From Chitinophagaceae bacterium (GTDB lineage Bacteria > Bacteroidota > Bacteroidia > Chitinophagales > Chitinophagaceae), in contig JAQBNL010000029.1 in NCBI GenBank assembly GCA_028288585.1, positions 1 through 52,440 on the forward strand: 52,440 nucleotides of DNA, given 5' to 3'. The first letter of the stretch is position 1. The number at the start of each line of letters is the position of its first letter. The position numbers and the translations under genes are program-made. This document shows positions 33,156 through 40,786 of this stretch, piece after piece. The notes under the pieces are model-generated. The model worked only from the letters and a program-made list of their open reading frames with translations. It made no database searches and was not told where the DNA came from.

Positions 33156-36068
33156 ATGAGAATATGGCTGCAAAAATTTCTGTTGATATCCGGCTTTTTT
33201 GTATTAGCAAATCTGCTCTATGCCCAAACAGGTGTCCGGCATTTTAAAATCTCCGAAGGCGGTAATCCTATAAAAATTTTAACTCTTTTTAAAAATAACC
33301 AGGGATATATTTATGTGGGTACTACAAAAGGACTATATAAGTTTGACGGAATAAAATTTACGATAATTCCTTTTCAAAACCCGGTGGCCGAGCCTGCCAT
33401 AACCAGTGTTTTCCAGGATAATCAAAATCAATTATGGATAGGAATGCAAAGTGGCGATATTGCAAAACTTGTAAATAACCGGTTGAAATTATTTGTACCG
33501 GAAGAAGGGACTCCGAAAAAAAAATCTGTCACCGCATTTTTACAGGATAAGCAAAATAACATTTGGTTCTCTACTGATGGAGAAGGAATCTATTATTTTT
33601 CCGGCAAGCACTTATACAATATTAATACTGCTGATGGCCTGGCAGAAAACAGCATTTATTCATTAACGCTAACCGATAACGGCGAAGTGCTTGCCAGTTC
33701 CGACCAGGGAATCAGCATCTGCAAAATTTCCGGAGAACATAAAAAGATAGTTAACCTGAACTCTAAAAACGGGTTGCCTGATAACTTTGTAAAAACAATT
33801 ATACCGGCAGGTAATAATACATTCTGGATCGGAATGCAGGATAAAGGCTTGTGCCTGTATAACCATACAACAAGGCAGTTCACATTATTACCTTCTTTTA
33901 ATTCATGGAAATATGGCCAGATAAACAAATTATTACAATCGCAAAATAGTTTATGGATAGCTACCGAAGATTATGGTGTAATAAAAGCGTCGGTAACTTC
34001 CAATGGGATTAGTAATTTAAAAATTGAAAGCGATCAGCTTTTAAACATCAACGATCTTTTACAGGATAAGGAAGGCAATATCTGGCTGCTTGCTAATAAC
34101 TCGGAGTTGATAAAAACTACCGGCGAGCAACTAAAGATGTTGATAAATTATAAAGCAAAGGATTATGCAGATGTTCATGCTATTTTATGCGATAATAAAA
34201 ATAATATATGGCAGGGAACAGTAAGAGGGGTTATAAAATATTTTAATAATGATACAGCGCTGCATCAGCAAAAATATCTTATTAATGAGCTTGATGCAAA
34301 AACTGATATAACAGCGCTGTACCAGGATATGCATAACCGCATCTGGATAGGAACAATGGGCAAAGGAATTTTTTTGCTTGACCAAAATACAGGGAGATAC
34401 AGGAATGTTGATGAGAATAAATTACTTCAAAAAAGCAGCATATTATCCATTACCGGCAATGGCAACACCGTTTTTGTAAGCAGCCTTGAAGGCGCAGGAA
34501 AATTTACACTTACGGCTGATGCATCTATCATTAATAAATTTAGTTATAGCAATTTTGAAAACATAACCAGTATAGGCAGCAATTACATTTATGATATTTT
34601 TAAAGACAGCAAAGGAAATACCTGGTTTGCCACAGATGGTAAAGGCATAACTGTTTTACGCGATGAAAAATTTACCAACTATGATGAAACGCATGGTTTA
34701 AAAGATGAAGTAATTTATTCCATTACAGAAGATATAAAAGGTAATATATGGTTTAGTACCCACAGCGCAGGTGTATATAAGTTTGATGGAAATAAGTTCA
34801 CTAATTATTCAACTGCAAATGGCCTGAGTGATATAAATATATCTGCCGTAAAAACTGATAAAGCCGGCAACATACTTATTGTATATAAAAAGGGCATTGA
34901 CATATTAGATCCCGTTACAGGCCAGGTATCTTATATTAATGGAAGCCAGGGAATAAAAGAAATTAACGTACAAGATCTTGGTACGGTTTCACAGGATACC
35001 TCAGGAGGAGTGCTGGTAAGCGCTTCGGATGGAATTCTTTATTACCGCCCTTTACCCAATGCTATACATCGTCCGCAAACAATCCTTGAAAGTGTTGCAT
35101 TATTTTTAGAACCGATTGATATAAATGCATTGCATAAATTTAAGTATGATCAAAATAGTTTTTCATTTTCTTTCCTGGGAATTTATTATACCGATCCTGA
35201 ATCAGTAAACTATCAGTATCAATTAGAGGGACTCAGTAATGAATGGATAGCAACAAAAGACAGGAGTATTACTTTTCCAAAATTACCGGCCGGGAAATAT
35301 ACATTTCGTGTACGTTCGTCCATCAATCAACTGTTTGATAATTCCAATGAAGCTACTTATGAATTTATTATCGAGAAACCTTTCTGGACGGCATGGTGGT
35401 TCATTGTTTCCTGTGCAGTAGTTGTAGGAGGTTTGGTGTATTGGTATGTGAAAACGAGAGAAAAAAGTGTAAAAAAAGTAGAACGGTTGCAGCAGGAAAA
35501 AATACAATTTCAATTTGAGACTTTAAGAAACCAGGTAAATCCTCATTTTCTTTTTAATAGTTTTAATACACTCATTTCTATTATTGAGGATGATCCGCAA
35601 ATGGCAGTGGAATATGTTGAACAGCTATCAGATTTTTTCAGGAACATTGTTAATTACCGGGATAAAGATGTTATTGCGTTAAAAGAAGAAATAGAATTGC
35701 TGAAAACTTATTTCTTTATTCAACAGAAACGGTTTGGAAGCAGTCTTAGTCTTAATATCAATTTATCTGAGCAGCAAAAAAGCCAAAATTTTATTCCTCC
35801 ACTAACACTACAGCTGCTTGCTGAAAATGCAATAAAACACAATGCTGTTTCAAAAGAGACTCTGCTTATTATTGACCTGTTTATGGAAGAGGACAGGTTG
35901 ATTATTCGTAACAATGTAAACGTGAAATTATCAAAATCTGCGGGGGCAGGCATGGGCCTGCAAAATATTATCAACCGTTATACGTTGCTAAGTAACCAGG
36001 AAGTTATTATAACAACCGGGAACGAATATTTTATCGTTTCATTGCCGGTTTTAAAACAAAAAATATGA
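33156..36068 (+). CDS. sensor histidine kinase with reg_prop beta-propeller and Y_Y_Y domain (LytS/LytTR-partner type)
   Basis: A 970-residue one-span sensor. Signal peptide (about 1-23), then a large periplasmic propeller of reg_prop repeats (recurring patterns such as LWIGMQSGDIAKL, NIWFSTDGEGIYYF, FWIGMQDKGLCLY, RIWIGTMGKGIFLL and TWFATDGKGITVL), a Y_Y_Y Ig-like domain (YQYQLEGLSNEWIATKD), one transmembrane helix (WWFIVSCAVVVGGLVYWYV), a short coiled coil and a His_kinase/HATPase module. The phospho-acceptor is H797 in NPHFLFNSFN, with the N-box LAENAIKHN and GMGLQNIINRY in the ATPase. It overlaps the LytTR regulator by 4 bp and follows the YceI/DUF5777/cytochrome genes by 16 bp, so it may sense something that those proteins bind or carry. 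Confidence 0.94.
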   Translation: MRIWLQKFLLISGFFVLANLLYAQTGVRHFKISEGGNPIKILTLFKNNQGYIYVGTTKGLYKFDGIKFTIIPFQNPVAEPAITSVFQDNQNQLWIGMQSGDIAKLVNNRLKLFVPEEGTPKKKSVTAFLQDKQNNIWFSTDGEGIYYFSGKHLYNINTADGLAENSIYSLTLTDNGEVLASSDQGISICKISGEHKKIVNLNSKNGLPDNFVKTIIPAGNNTFWIGMQDKGLCLYNHTTRQFTLLPSFNSWKYGQINKLLQSQNSLWIATEDYGVIKASVTSNGISNLKIESDQLLNINDLLQDKEGNIWLLANNSELIKTTGEQLKMLINYKAKDYADVHAILCDNKNNIWQGTVRGVIKYFNNDTALHQQKYLINELDAKTDITALYQDMHNRIWIGTMGKGIFLLDQNTGRYRNVDENKLLQKSSILSITGNGNTVFVSSLEGAGKFTLTADASIINKFSYSNFENITSIGSNYIYDIFKDSKGNTWFATDGKGITVLRDEKFTNYDETHGLKDEVIYSITEDIKGNIWFSTHSAGVYKFDGNKFTNYSTANGLSDINISAVKTDKAGNILIVYKKGIDILDPVTGQVSYINGSQGIKEINVQDLGTVSQDTSGGVLVSASDGILYYRPLPNAIHRPQTILESVALFLEPIDINALHKFKYDQNSFSFSFLGIYYTDPESVNYQYQLEGLSNEWIATKDRSITFPKLPAGKYTFRVRSSINQLFDNSNEATYEFIIEKPFWTAWWFIVSCAVVVGGLVYWYVKTREKSVKKVERLQQEKIQFQFETLRNQVNPHFLFNSFNTLISIIEDDPQMAVEYVEQLSDFFRNIVNYRDKDVIALKEEIELLKTYFFIQQKRFGSSLSLNINLSEQQKSQNFIPPLTLQLLAENAIKHNAVSKETLLIIDLFMEEDRLIIRNNVNVKLSKSAGAGMGLQNIINRYTLLSNQEVIITTGNEYFIVSLPVLKQKI

Positions 36069-36832
36069 TAAATATTTTAATTATAGAGGATGAAGAACCT
36101 GCAGCAAACAGGTTAAAAAAAATGGTGACGGAATTAGAGCCCGGGGCAAACGTACTGGATAATATTGTAAGTGTGAATTCAGCTATTGCATGGTTCAAAC
36201 AAAATCCATTACCTGATCTTATCTTTTCTGATATCCAGTTATCTGATGGATTAAGCTTTGACATATTTAAAAATGTTGAAGTGCAGTGCCCCGTTATTTT
36301 TATTACCGCTTACGACCAATACGCTATTGATGCGTTTAAAGTTAACAGTATTGATTACCTGCTAAAGCCAATTAAAAAAGATGATTTGCAGACTGCTTTA
36401 AATAAGTTTAAAAAAATAGCCACAGGTGCCGCAGCCCCACTGGATATAAGTAAAGTGCTGGAAGCATTTAATCCGCAGAAAACAGATTATAAAACAAGAT
36501 TTATAGTTAGGTACGGGGAGCATATAAAAACAATTAAGATTGAAGAGGCGGCCTATTTTTATACTGAAGACAAGATCAATTTTATTACTACTAACGAAGG
36601 CCGCCGCTATACAATTGATTATAATTTAGATAATCTTGAAAGCATGCTGGACCCTAAAACATTTTTTCGCATCAACAGGCAATTCATTATCTCAATCCAT
36701 GCAATAAGTGAAATGTTTTCTTACAGTAAAAGCAGGGTATTGGTAAAGCTGAATCCGCCAACTAAGCATGAAACTATTGTGAGCACTGAACGTTCCGGGG
36801 ATTTTAAATTATGGCTGGGAGATGAAAAATAA
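36065..36832 (+). CDS. LytTR response regulator
   Basis: A 255-residue DNA-binding response regulator. The receiver domain has acidic residues at IEDEE (9-11), phospho-acceptor D56 (FSDIQLSDG), Thr/Lys positions FITAYDQ and YLLKPIKK; the LytTR domain occupies about residues 145-255 (RFIVRYGEHIKTIKIEEAAYFYTEDKINF-type start, RINRQFIISIHAI). It is translationally coupled to the upstream kinase (4-bp overlap). Likely targets are the genes of its own operon or nearby; no binding site repeats typical of LytTR (paired direct repeats) were recognised upstream of the operon by eye. Confidence 0.95.
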   Translation: MINILIIEDEEPAANRLKKMVTELEPGANVLDNIVSVNSAIAWFKQNPLPDLIFSDIQLSDGLSFDIFKNVEVQCPVIFITAYDQYAIDAFKVNSIDYLLKPIKKDDLQTALNKFKKIATGAAAPLDISKVLEAFNPQKTDYKTRFIVRYGEHIKTIKIEEAAYFYTEDKINFITTNEGRRYTIDYNLDNLESMLDPKTFFRINRQFIISIHAISEMFSYSKSRVLVKLNPPTKHETIVSTERSGDFKLWLGDEK

Positions 36833-36890
36833 AAAATTTCTGATAAAAATTCCACGATAATACAATTTTTGTTAAGCAATTGCGTTTAAT

Positions 36891-36917
36891 AAAAAAGATA
36901 TAAACAGTCTATATCTT
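36891..36917 (-). terminator. 8-bp hairpin with U-tract on the minus strand
   Basis: AAGATATA (36895-36902) and TATATCTT (36910-36917) pair perfectly with a 7-nt loop. On the minus strand the stem is followed by TTTTTTATT, on the plus strand by ATACC. It would thus terminate minus-strand transcription entering from the candidate RNA region, or act as a weak element at the end of the LytTR operon. AT-only stems are weak, hence the low score. Confidence 0.35.
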
Positions 36918-36949
36918 ATACCATCAGAATTTTAATATCCATATTGGAA

Positions 36950-37098
36950 AACCAAAAAATTCCGGTGTCTCAAAGAAAACTAAATATCCAAATCCAACGA
37001 AAAAGACCAAACCTCAATCTCGGTCCCAAAGAAGAAAACTCTTTACCAGACCACAAGACTGAAGAGATTGAAAGCCACCCTCACCGGTGGCTTTTTTA
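36950..37098 (+). ncRNA. candidate structured small RNA (5' end uncertain)
   Basis: Nested helices: CAATCTC (37015-37021) with GAGATTG (37064-37070); inside it GGTC (37022-37025) with GACC (37049-37052); inside that AAAGA (37028-37032) with TCTTT (37040-37044). It is directly followed by a 7-8-bp GC-rich terminator hairpin and TTTTTT. The upstream 60-70 nt are A/C-rich and little structured. Neither flanking gene explains a structure of this regularity; the LytTR gene ends about 180 bp upstream and the next gene starts about 195 bp downstream. No exact TAnnTTTG box was found, so the 5' end is a guess. It does not match the tmRNA, RNase P, SRP or TPP-like cores I know. It could also be a long 3' UTR of the two-component operon. 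Confidence 0.45.
37072..37098 (+). terminator. strong Rho-independent terminator
   Basis: AGCCACC (37073-37079) and GGTGGCT (37086-37092) form a perfect 7-bp stem (8 with the flanking A-T pair at 37072/37093) closing a 6-nt loop CTCACC, followed by a T-tract (TTTTTT) and ATT. It is the 3' end of the candidate RNA or of the two-component operon. Confidence 0.88.
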
Positions 37099-37192
37099 TT
37101 GTATGTAAGCTACAGGCGTTCATCGTGAATCTACGAAATAATTCGTTTATTATCCTCTTTTACAACCGTCTATAAATATAAATAAGGCGCTC

Positions 37193-37226
37193 ATCCATAT
37201 CAACGAATATATTCGTTGATATGGAT
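37193..37226. repeat. perfect 34-bp palindrome upstream of the PepSY-like gene
   Basis: Positions 37193-37209 and 37210-37226 are exact reverse complements (17-bp arms, no loop), core AACGAATATATTCGTT, lying 68 bp upstream of the ATG at 37295. A shorter ACGAA/TTCGT dyad occurs at about 37135-37148 and shares the half-site. Options are a dimer-binding operator, a cruciform or a transcript hairpin; followed by ATAC and TTTTAG it is a poor terminator. Confidence 0.75.
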
Positions 37227-37294
37227 ATACTTTTAGCATTGAAACAGATGATCAAAAAAAATTATCATATTCTTCAATCATAAATTTATCAATC

Positions 37295-37741
37295 ATGAAA
37301 AAATTAACCATCATTTTTGCAGGCCTGTTCCTGCTTTTTTCAGCCAGTTCATTTACTCCTCCTGAAGAGGCAGAGGTTTCTGCTAAGGTTAAAGCTGTTT
37401 TTGAAAGCGGTTTTACCTCAGTATCTGAAGTAAAATGGAAAAAACGAGAAGACCTATATGTTGTTTCTTTTAAAGCAAACGATCTTTATTTAATGGCTGC
37501 TTATAACGAGGATGCAGAGCTATTAGCCATCACAAGATTTATAACCTTATCACAATTGCCGTTAAATGTTTCTCTTGCTTTGGAGAGCAAATATCCCGGG
37601 TATATTATTGATCCGGCAATTATAGAATTATCTACAGATCAAACTTTATATTATATCTATGCAGAAAATGAAAAATTTAAACTGAAAATTAAATCGGATG
37701 CATCAGGCAATCTCAGCGTAGACAGCAGAACAAAAAAATAA
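37295..37741 (+). CDS. secreted PepSY-like (BLIP-fold, DUF2874-type) protein
   Basis: A 148-residue secreted protein: signal peptide (residues 1-19, ending near SASSF), then a small alpha/beta domain (VKAVFESGFTSVSEVKWKKREDLYVVSF, then ALESKYPGYIIDPAIIELSTDQTLYYIYAENEKFKLKIK) with the strand-helix pattern of PepSY/BLIP-like domains. No catalytic motif. It is a single-gene unit bordered by a strong palindrome upstream and its own terminator, a layout that suggests tightly regulated expression. The family in Bacteroidota is abundant and unstudied; the ligand is unknown. Confidence 0.85.
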   Translation: MKKLTIIFAGLFLLFSASSFTPPEEAEVSAKVKAVFESGFTSVSEVKWKKREDLYVVSFKANDLYLMAAYNEDAELLAITRFITLSQLPLNVSLALESKYPGYIIDPAIIELSTDQTLYYIYAENEKFKLKIKSDASGNLSVDSRTKK

Positions 37742-37768
37742 TTAATTAAATTATGTTGAAATAACCCA

Positions 37769-37797
37769 GGCTGTCCGTAACAGGCAGCCTTTTGTTA
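37769..37797 (+). terminator. Rho-independent terminator of the PepSY-like gene
   Basis: GGCTGTC (37769-37775) and GGCAGCC (37783-37789), one G-U pair, loop of 7, followed by TTTTGTTATT. Begins 27 bp after the stop codon and ends over the stop of the convergent GNAT gene. Confidence 0.85.
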
Positions 37798-38349
37798 TTG
37801 ATTGCCGGATATAAGTGAATAAGCAGCCGTATCTAAAAACTTTCCATTATAAAAATAATCTTCCTTAAAAAATCCTTCTCTTAAAAAATGATTTCGTTCT
37901 AATAGTTTAATGGATGATACATTTTGGGGATCCACTCTTGCTTCAATTGAATGAAGCTTCATAGTTGTGAATCCATATTTTATAACTTCAGATATTGCCT
38001 CCTGCATTATTCCTTTACCCTGAAAATCCGGGTGAAGAACATATCCCATCTCTGCCCTGTAATGTTCTTTGGTAATATTCCAGTAACAAATTGTGCCGAT
38101 TAGTTTTTCCTCACCTCTTAATGTTATCCCCCAGGTAATAGCATCATTATTCTTTTCCAGTTCGTTTATTTTTTTAATAAAGAGAGATGCCTCTTCAGTA
38201 GAAGCTGCGGGTGCCTTGGCTAAATGCGTAAGCACTCTTTTATCAGAGCGTAAAAAGAAAATTTCATTCACATCCTCCTGCATAACCTGTCTTAAAATTA
38301 AACGGTTAGTTGAAACAACAGGAAATGGATTGAAATTGATGGTAAGCAC
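37795..38349 (-). CDS. GNAT family N-acetyltransferase (RimJ/RimL-like)
   Basis: A 184-residue acetyl-CoA-dependent acetyltransferase. The N terminus TNRLILRQVMQEDVNEIFFLRSD and the acetyl-CoA-binding segment GYVLHPDFQGKGIMQEAI (motif A, with QGKG) with the later LHSIEARVDPQNVSSIKLLERNHF are standard for the RimJ/RimL subgroup, which acetylates protein N termini or small amines. Last gene of a four-gene minus-strand unit (MmcQ, OsmC, NTF2-like, this gene), 4 bp after the NTF2-like gene. The substrate cannot be told. Confidence 0.92.
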   Translation of the reverse strand: MLTINFNPFPVVSTNRLILRQVMQEDVNEIFFLRSDKRVLTHLAKAPAASTEEASLFIKKINELEKNNDAITWGITLRGEEKLIGTICYWNITKEHYRAEMGYVLHPDFQGKGIMQEAISEVIKYGFTTMKLHSIEARVDPQNVSSIKLLERNHFLREGFFKEDYFYNGKFLDTAAYSLISGNQ

Positions 38350-38353
38350 ATTA

Positions 38354-38713
38354 TTAATTTTGTGGTATCGGTAAATTATGCAGTCTTAAAAAAGTTAACC
38401 TGTCCCAATAACCTCTCTGGAATTTTATTTTATTATCTTCTATATTAAAAAATCCACAACCTCTCAATCCCAGCGGATCTTTCCACTCCAGTATTGCCCA
38501 TTCGCCATCTTCAAAAATATTTTCTATTAAGCATACCATTTCAGCGTTTGCAAATTCATCAGCAAACATTTTTTTAATTGCCTGCTTCCCATGTAAGGGT
38601 TTGGCATTAACCTGGTGATTGATGGCTGTTTCTAAATAAAGTGCTGCCAATATTTCAATATCTTTTTTATTAAATGCTTCTACCCATTTTTGTACAACTT
38701 CTTTTGGTGTCAT
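38354..38713 (-). CDS. NTF2-like / SnoaL-like protein
   Basis: A 119-residue cone-fold protein of the SnoaL/DUF4440 type: PKEVVQKWVEAFNKKDIEILAALY at the N terminus, then HLK-like NHQVNAKPLHGKQAIKKMF, EDGEWAILEWKD and a final RGYWD strand. Such proteins are often small isomerases or unassigned ligand-binding proteins. No clear catalytic dyad is evident. It is tightly packed between osmC-like (1 bp) and the GNAT gene (4 bp), which points to co-translation, but a shared function is not evident. Confidence 0.88.
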   Translation of the reverse strand: MTPKEVVQKWVEAFNKKDIEILAALYLETAINHQVNAKPLHGKQAIKKMFADEFANAEMVCLIENIFEDGEWAILEWKDPLGLRGCGFFNIEDNKIKFQRGYWDRLTFLRLHNLPIPQN

Positions 38714-38714
38714 T

Positions 38715-39194
38715 TTAATTGGCTGCTTTTATTTTACAAGTTGGCTTATGGTGTATAGGAAAATTGCAGGAGTTGGCTATGAAACAAAGTTTATTTGCTT
38801 CCCTGTGCAATTCATTTGCTGTTTCTTCCATTGCGCTATCAGTAATGGTTACTTCAGGATATAAAGTAACTTCTATAAAGTAACCACCTCCATTATCGGT
38901 AACTATCATTATTCCTTTTGCATTATCCACATAATCTGTTACAACAACTCCTGCTACTGAACATAAGTGTAAATACCAAAGCATGTGACAACTTGAAATG
39001 GAAGCGACGAAAAGATCCTCCGGAGTATGCTTTGTTTTATCGCCGCGAAATGCAGCATCTGATGAACACGCCAGGTCAGGTTTATTTTCCATTGATACAG
39101 AATGACTGCGGTCATAAGCAGTATATGCACTTGTACCTGTGCCTTTGTTGCCGGTCCATTTAATGGTTAATGAATAATTATATCGGGTGCTCAT
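38715..39194 (-). CDS. OsmC family peroxiredoxin-like protein
   Basis: A 159-residue OsmC/Ohr-type thiol peroxidase. The two redox cysteines are visible: SSCHMLWYLHLC (the first Cys in the SSC position, as the peroxidatic residue) and ANKLCFIANS (resolving Cys region). The Arg/Glu framework of the family lies in TPEDLFVASISS. It would reduce organic hydroperoxides with a thiol donor. The protein sits second in the minus-strand unit, 5 bp after the MmcQ gene. An extra Cys in ACSSDA and another in HHKPTCKI are unusual but not informative. Confidence 0.92.
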   Translation of the reverse strand: MSTRYNYSLTIKWTGNKGTGTSAYTAYDRSHSVSMENKPDLACSSDAAFRGDKTKHTPEDLFVASISSCHMLWYLHLCSVAGVVVTDYVDNAKGIMIVTDNGGGYFIEVTLYPEVTITDSAMEETANELHREANKLCFIANSCNFPIHHKPTCKIKAAN

Positions 39195-39199
39195 TGTTA

Positions 39200-39550
39200 T
39201 TATTCTATAGCAAGTTGTTTTTTAATTTTAGCGGTAAGCTTTTCCTTAACTAAATTGTACGATTGCTTAATGTACCTGCTCCATTCAACTTTACTCATTT
39301 TTGAAATATCATCTATCCATACCCATTTATATTTTGCAACATAAGGCGCAGGCTTAAAGCCTTCCCTGTCGCACATTTCCTCAAACTCCTCATCGGTAAC
39401 TTTAAAGGAAGCTGTAGTTGGTGTTTGATTAAGCCCCAAAACACAAAACATTTTACTGCCTATAGAGAACACAAGATCATTTCCCCATTTTATATCTTCT
39501 GTTACCGCGGGCAGGGTTTTACAAATATTTTGAATCTCTTCAATATTCAT
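39200..39550 (-). CDS. MmcQ/YjbR family protein
   Basis: A 116-residue protein of the YjbR/CyaY-fold group: TLPAVTEDIKWGNDLVFSIGSKMFCVLG, then FKVTDEEFEEMCDREGFKPAPYVAKYKWVWIDD. Members are usually annotated as DNA-binding proteins, but the evidence for that is thin. It is first in the four-gene minus-strand unit, with 162 bp of shared upstream region facing the SGNH-like gene. The start at the indicated ATG matches the family N terminus (MNIEEIQNICKTLP). Confidence 0.92.
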   Translation of the reverse strand: MNIEEIQNICKTLPAVTEDIKWGNDLVFSIGSKMFCVLGLNQTPTTASFKVTDEEFEEMCDREGFKPAPYVAKYKWVWIDDISKMSKVEWSRYIKQSYNLVKEKLTAKIKKQLAIE

Positions 39551-39712
39551 ATACTAAAAATAAATTAAGATGATGAAAATTAATTTTATTAATCTTTTTG
39601 TTTTTTAAAAAGGAAAGCTATCTTTAATTTTCTTCAGCGCCAGAACCTATTTTCAACCCTACTGCTTATTTCAGACCTCTGGTCATAGTTACTCATAAAT
39701 GAACTTATAAAT

Positions 39713-40762
39713 ATGGAAAGCAAAAATCTTGTAAGAGCAGGCGTATTAGCATTTGTGCTGGTTATAGCTTTTGTTGCGGGCTGGGAATTTTATTTGCGGA
39801 GTAAAGGTTTTGATACCTCTTATTATGACGATGGTTCTTTATGGGCAAATAAAAGAGAAATGGTATATGAGCCTGCCAATAAAGCAACTGTTTTTATCGG
39901 ATCATCCCGTATTAAATTTGATCTCGATATTAATACCTGGGAAAATATTACCGGCGACCATGCAATACAATTAGCCTGTGTGGGCAGTACACCGCTTCCG
40001 ATATTAGAAAATCTTGCTAATGATAAAAATTTTAAAGGAAAACTGGTAGTTGATGTAACAGAGGGACTCTTTTTTTCTTCCGCTGCTGGGAATGCCAGAA
40101 CGCCGAATGAAAATATAAAATATTATAAAGACCAAACGCCTGCACAGCGGGGAAGTTTTCATGTAAACCACCTGTTAGAATCACAGTTTGTTTTTTTAGA
40201 TAAAGAATGGTTGTCCTTAAATGAACTTCTGGCTGGTTTACATATTCGCAACAGGCCCGGTGTATATAACTTTCCCGGGTTTCCTTCAGATTTTGGAAGA
40301 GTAAAATTTAACCGGCAGGAATATATGACCAACAAAATGATTGCAGATACAAATATTCAAAACCAGGTAAAAGGTATTTGGAATTCTTTCAGGCAAATGA
40401 GTAAAGATCCGCCTGCATCAGGAGCCAAACTGGATTCTATCCTCACCGCAGTTAAAAATTCCGTTGATAAGATAAGAGCAAGAGGAGGCCAGGTGCTGTT
40501 TGTGCGTACACCCTCCAGCGGAGCATATTTAATGGGAGAAAAAATGGGTTTTCCAAGAGAAAAATACTGGGAAAGAATATTGGCAGTTACCGGTTGTCCC
40601 GGGATACACTTTGAGGACTATCCTGCTATAGCGCATTTTGTTTGTCCTGAATTTTCACATTTAAGTCCATCAGATGCAATTGTATTTACAAAAAATTTTA
40701 TAAATATTCTCCAGGAAAAAGGATGGACATTTCCTCATAAACAAACCATTGCATTAAAATAA
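39713..40762 (+). CDS. membrane-anchored SGNH-like protein, partner of MBOAT acyltransferase
   Basis: A 349-residue protein: short cytosolic start, one membrane anchor (about residues 8-28), then an extracytosolic domain. A GSSR motif at 63-66 (ATVFIGSSRIKFDLDI) sits where SGNH/GDSL enzymes have their catalytic Ser, and near the end a FSHLSPSDA segment could supply the His and Asp of block V, although the order and spacing are not canonical. Immediately downstream (24 bp) is an AlgI/DltB-type MBOAT. In alginate and related O-acetylation systems an MBOAT feeds acyl groups to an AlgJ/AlgX-like SGNH transferase, so this is probably the transferase component acting on an unidentified glycan or lipid (inference). 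Confidence 0.78.
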   Translation: MESKNLVRAGVLAFVLVIAFVAGWEFYLRSKGFDTSYYDDGSLWANKREMVYEPANKATVFIGSSRIKFDLDINTWENITGDHAIQLACVGSTPLPILENLANDKNFKGKLVVDVTEGLFFSSAAGNARTPNENIKYYKDQTPAQRGSFHVNHLLESQFVFLDKEWLSLNELLAGLHIRNRPGVYNFPGFPSDFGRVKFNRQEYMTNKMIADTNIQNQVKGIWNSFRQMSKDPPASGAKLDSILTAVKNSVDKIRARGGQVLFVRTPSSGAYLMGEKMGFPREKYWERILAVTGCPGIHFEDYPAIAHFVCPEFSHLSPSDAIVFTKNFINILQEKGWTFPHKQTIALK

Positions 40763-40786
40763 TATTCACTACCAAAACTTTTAATT

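Larger units (their letters stand above)
36833..37294. other. 462-bp intergenic region with several structured elements
   Basis: No protein-coding frame is credible. From left to right it holds an AT-rich hairpin with its A-tract on the left (36895-36917), an A/C-rich single-stranded-looking stretch (about 36930-37010), a nested stem set ending in a strong terminator (37015-37098), a short ACGAA/TTCGT inverted repeat (about 37135-37148) and a perfect 34-bp palindrome (37193-37226). The individual elements are listed separately. Confidence 0.7.

Noticed and set aside
36833-37294. Protein-coding gene in the gap between the LytTR and PepSY-like genes
   Set aside because: All frames are interrupted and the sequence is dominated by hairpins and A/C-rich tracts; RNA or regulatory explanations fit better.
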